DNA from: DASYKT01 sp963718105
Lineage (GTDB): Bacteria > Acidobacteriota > Blastocatellia > Pyrinomonadales > Pyrinomonadaceae
NCBI GenBank assembly: GCA_963718105.1
Contig: OY970352.1
Location: forward strand, 3,224,001-3,288,000
Reading direction: 5' to 3'
DNA length: 64,000 nt
Below are positions 62,605 to 64,000 of this stretch, piece by piece (within the stretch, counting starts at the first letter, position 1; every line of letters starts with the position of its first letter). The translations under genes were made by a program, and so were the position numbers. The notes beneath the pieces are model-generated. The model was not told the DNA's origin. It saw only the letters and a list, made by a program, of their open reading frames with translations, and made no database searches.

Positions 62605-63661
62605 GATCATTTTCCGATCCTTTTATTATGTCGCCGATCGAAAGGCCGCGCTGCAGTAAGAACAGCATTCCGATGATCGACCAGAAGAGCAGCCTTCCCT
62701 TGCGGATAATGGCCAGCGTAAAACCGATGCCAATGCCCAAGCCCAGGGTTTCGGTCACAAAATGCGCGCCGGCCTCGTCAAAGCCGATGACAAAAGGCAC
62801 CAGTTTGAAAAAGACGGTGATGGCGCGGTTCAGCGTTTCCAGCAAAAACGCTGAATAGAGATCAGGCGCAATCTCGCTTAACTTGTGCAGCACATACCAG
62901 GCCTCTAAAACCCCCAGCAAATGAAAAACGATCTCGAGTAAAAATATCGGAATAAAACGGCCGGGATAACGGCGGTAAAAACCATAGATCAGGTCTTCGA
63001 ATTCACGCACCTTGTGACGAAAAACTCGGAGTTTTTCCTGGGCAAACCCGCGCAGAAAAAGCGCATTCAGCACGCCGCTGGCCCAGTGCCACTGCCGGAC
63101 CACCATCGTTGTTCCCAAAACCAGCACGGCAACGATTCCCGCGATCAAAACATAAAGCGTCCAAACCCACGCGCCCGGAAGATCGAATCCTAAAAGAAAC
63201 GCGACCGCGCCGAGCAGGATGACTATGCAGGTGGAAAGGCTGTAAAAAAGATTTTCCGTGGCGACGGACGAAAACCCGACCACCAGCGGCACCCGGTTGC
63301 TGACGGAGATCGCCTTGGCCGTGCCGCTGACCGCGATCCCAAGCGGCAGCATGCTGCTCAGCGCTTCGCCGATCAAAACTCCCCGTAAAACATCGAAATA
63401 GCTCAGCTTATGCGGTTCGATGACCGACATTTTCCATGCCCATGCGCGCACCATTATCCTCGCCAGGTAGATCAGCAGCACCAGCCCGAAACTTAACAAA
63501 CTGAATTTGGCGATGTTTTCAAGAATTTCGCCAAAACCGATCTGCGTCAGAAAAAACAGAAAAAGCGCCAAACCGAAAAGCGTAAAAACGGCAAATAAAA
63601 GCCGCAATTTGCGGTATCGGGGAAGTTTTTTGACGGACGGGTCTTGTTGAGGTTTTGCCAT
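62576..63661 (-). CDS. LPG-synthase-TM / UPF0104 family membrane protein
   Basis: 361 aa with about eight membrane segments. ILENIAKFSLLSFGLVLLIY, ALSSMLPLGIAVSGTAKAIS and GFDEAGAHFVTETLGLG, including the family's acidic turn, are present. It corresponds to the flippase part of MprF-like proteins, without the catalytic domain. Inner-membrane lipid handling is inferred. The C-terminus is hydrophilic. Confidence 0.75.
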   Translation of the reverse strand: MAKPQQDPSVKKLPRYRKLRLLFAVFTLFGLALFLFFLTQIGFGEILENIAKFSLLSFGLVLLIYLARIMVRAWAWKMSVIEPHKLSYFDVLRGVLIGEALSSMLPLGIAVSGTAKAISVSNRVPLVVGFSSVATENLFYSLSTCIVILLGAVAFLLGFDLPGAWVWTLYVLIAGIVAVLVLGTTMVVRQWHWASGVLNALFLRGFAQEKLRVFRHKVREFEDLIYGFYRRYPGRFIPIFLLEIVFHLLGVLEAWYVLHKLSEIAPDLYSAFLLETLNRAITVFFKLVPFVIGFDEAGAHFVTETLGLGIGIGFTLAIIRKGRLLFWSIIGMLFLLQRGLSIGDIIKGSENDLQDEGNSQG

Positions 63662-63734
63662 TTGCTCAGTGCGTTGTTTATGATGCTAGCGTAGCTATTA
63701 TTATTCAGCAAATTTATAACAAGGTGAACTTTAA

Positions 63735-64000
63735 ATGACTGATATTTCACACGGCGCTCTGACCGTACTTTCCGAAGAAGAAGAATTATTTCGCAGTTCC
63801 GTCCGCGAATTTGCCGAAGGCGAGGTCCGCCCGCGGGTCGAACCGATGGAACACGCCTCGAAACTGGACCCGGAACTTATCAAACAATGTTTTGAACTGG
63901 GGCTGATGGCGATCGAAACGCCGGAAGAATACGGTGGGGCCGGTTCGAGTTTTTTTAACGCCATCATCGCCATCGAGGAACTGGCCCGGATAGACGCCTC
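63735..64000 (+). CDS. Acyl-CoA dehydrogenase, N-terminal part (runs off the window)
   Basis: AAGGTG precedes ATG 63735. The visible 88 residues include LSEEEELFRSSVREFAEGEV, then LIKQCFELGLMAIETPEEYG and GAGSSFFNAIIAIEELARID, the typical N-terminal helical domain of acyl-CoA dehydrogenases. The FAD-binding and catalytic Glu regions lie beyond the edge, so substrate class cannot be judged. Confidence 0.9.
   Translation, partial: MTDISHGALTVLSEEEELFRSSVREFAEGEVRPRVEPMEHASKLDPELIKQCFELGLMAIETPEEYGGAGSSFFNAIIAIEELARIDA

Overview
The window looks like chromosomal DNA of a mesophilic Gram-negative-type bacterium, most likely an Acidobacteriota member close to Blastocatellia. That placement is an inference from gene content: many secreted proteins of unknown function, a DPP-IV-type peptidase, a GTP-dependent PEP carboxykinase, a C+ S4, a zinc-free S14 and abundant palindromic intergenic repeats. 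No rRNA gene was seen to anchor it. I also saw no tRNA gene, transposase or CRISPR array.

Layout. 0.1-4.8 kb (plus strand): a small cysteine-rich secreted protein, a CCA-adding-type nucleotidyltransferase, a GT-C-like membrane protein and an MFS exporter. 4.8-5.05 kb: a convergent gap with a candidate small structured RNA and the pnp terminator. 5.05-32.9 kb (minus strand): one very long translation block that runs, in transcription order, rpsL-rpsG-fusA-tuf, rpsJ through rpsQ, rplN through secY-adk-map-infA-rpmJ, rpsM-rpsK-rpsD-rpoA-rplQ, then accB-accC, then rpsO and pnp. A strong sigma70-type promoter (TTGACA, 17 bp, TAGAAT) sits about 340 bp upstream of rpsL. Most spacers inside the block hold a hairpin built from short repeated words. 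33-37 kb: two tandem secreted paralogues with a broken cysteine-rich microgene between them. 37-49 kb: a DPP-IV-like peptidase, an acyltransferase-like membrane protein, a decayed cupin gene, a SUOX-fold molybdoenzyme with its cytochrome b, a 2Fe-2S protein, and two beta-helix secreted paralogues (one frameshifted). 49-64 kb: an EamA transporter, pckG, an AT-rich patch with a membrane protein and a RelE/ParE-type toxin-antitoxin pair, a tmRNA-like pseudoknotted segment, a tiny hyperacidic protein, a phospholipase C-type phosphoesterase, small secreted or membrane proteins, a HisC-like aminotransferase, a BI-1 family protein, an LPG-synthase-TM protein and the start of an acyl-CoA dehydrogenase.

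The strongest novelty is a pseudoknotted leader RNA shared by the two beta-helix genes. The stems of hairpins P1 and P2 differ between the copies yet still pair, while a 12-nt loop core and the downstream strand that pairs with it stay constant. Other notable items are the diverse word-hairpins in the ribosomal spacers, long Ala/Glu/Lys tails grafted on L15, L22, L4 and S17, and a four-copy MITE-like inverted repeat. All functional names rest on motifs read by eye; no database search was run.
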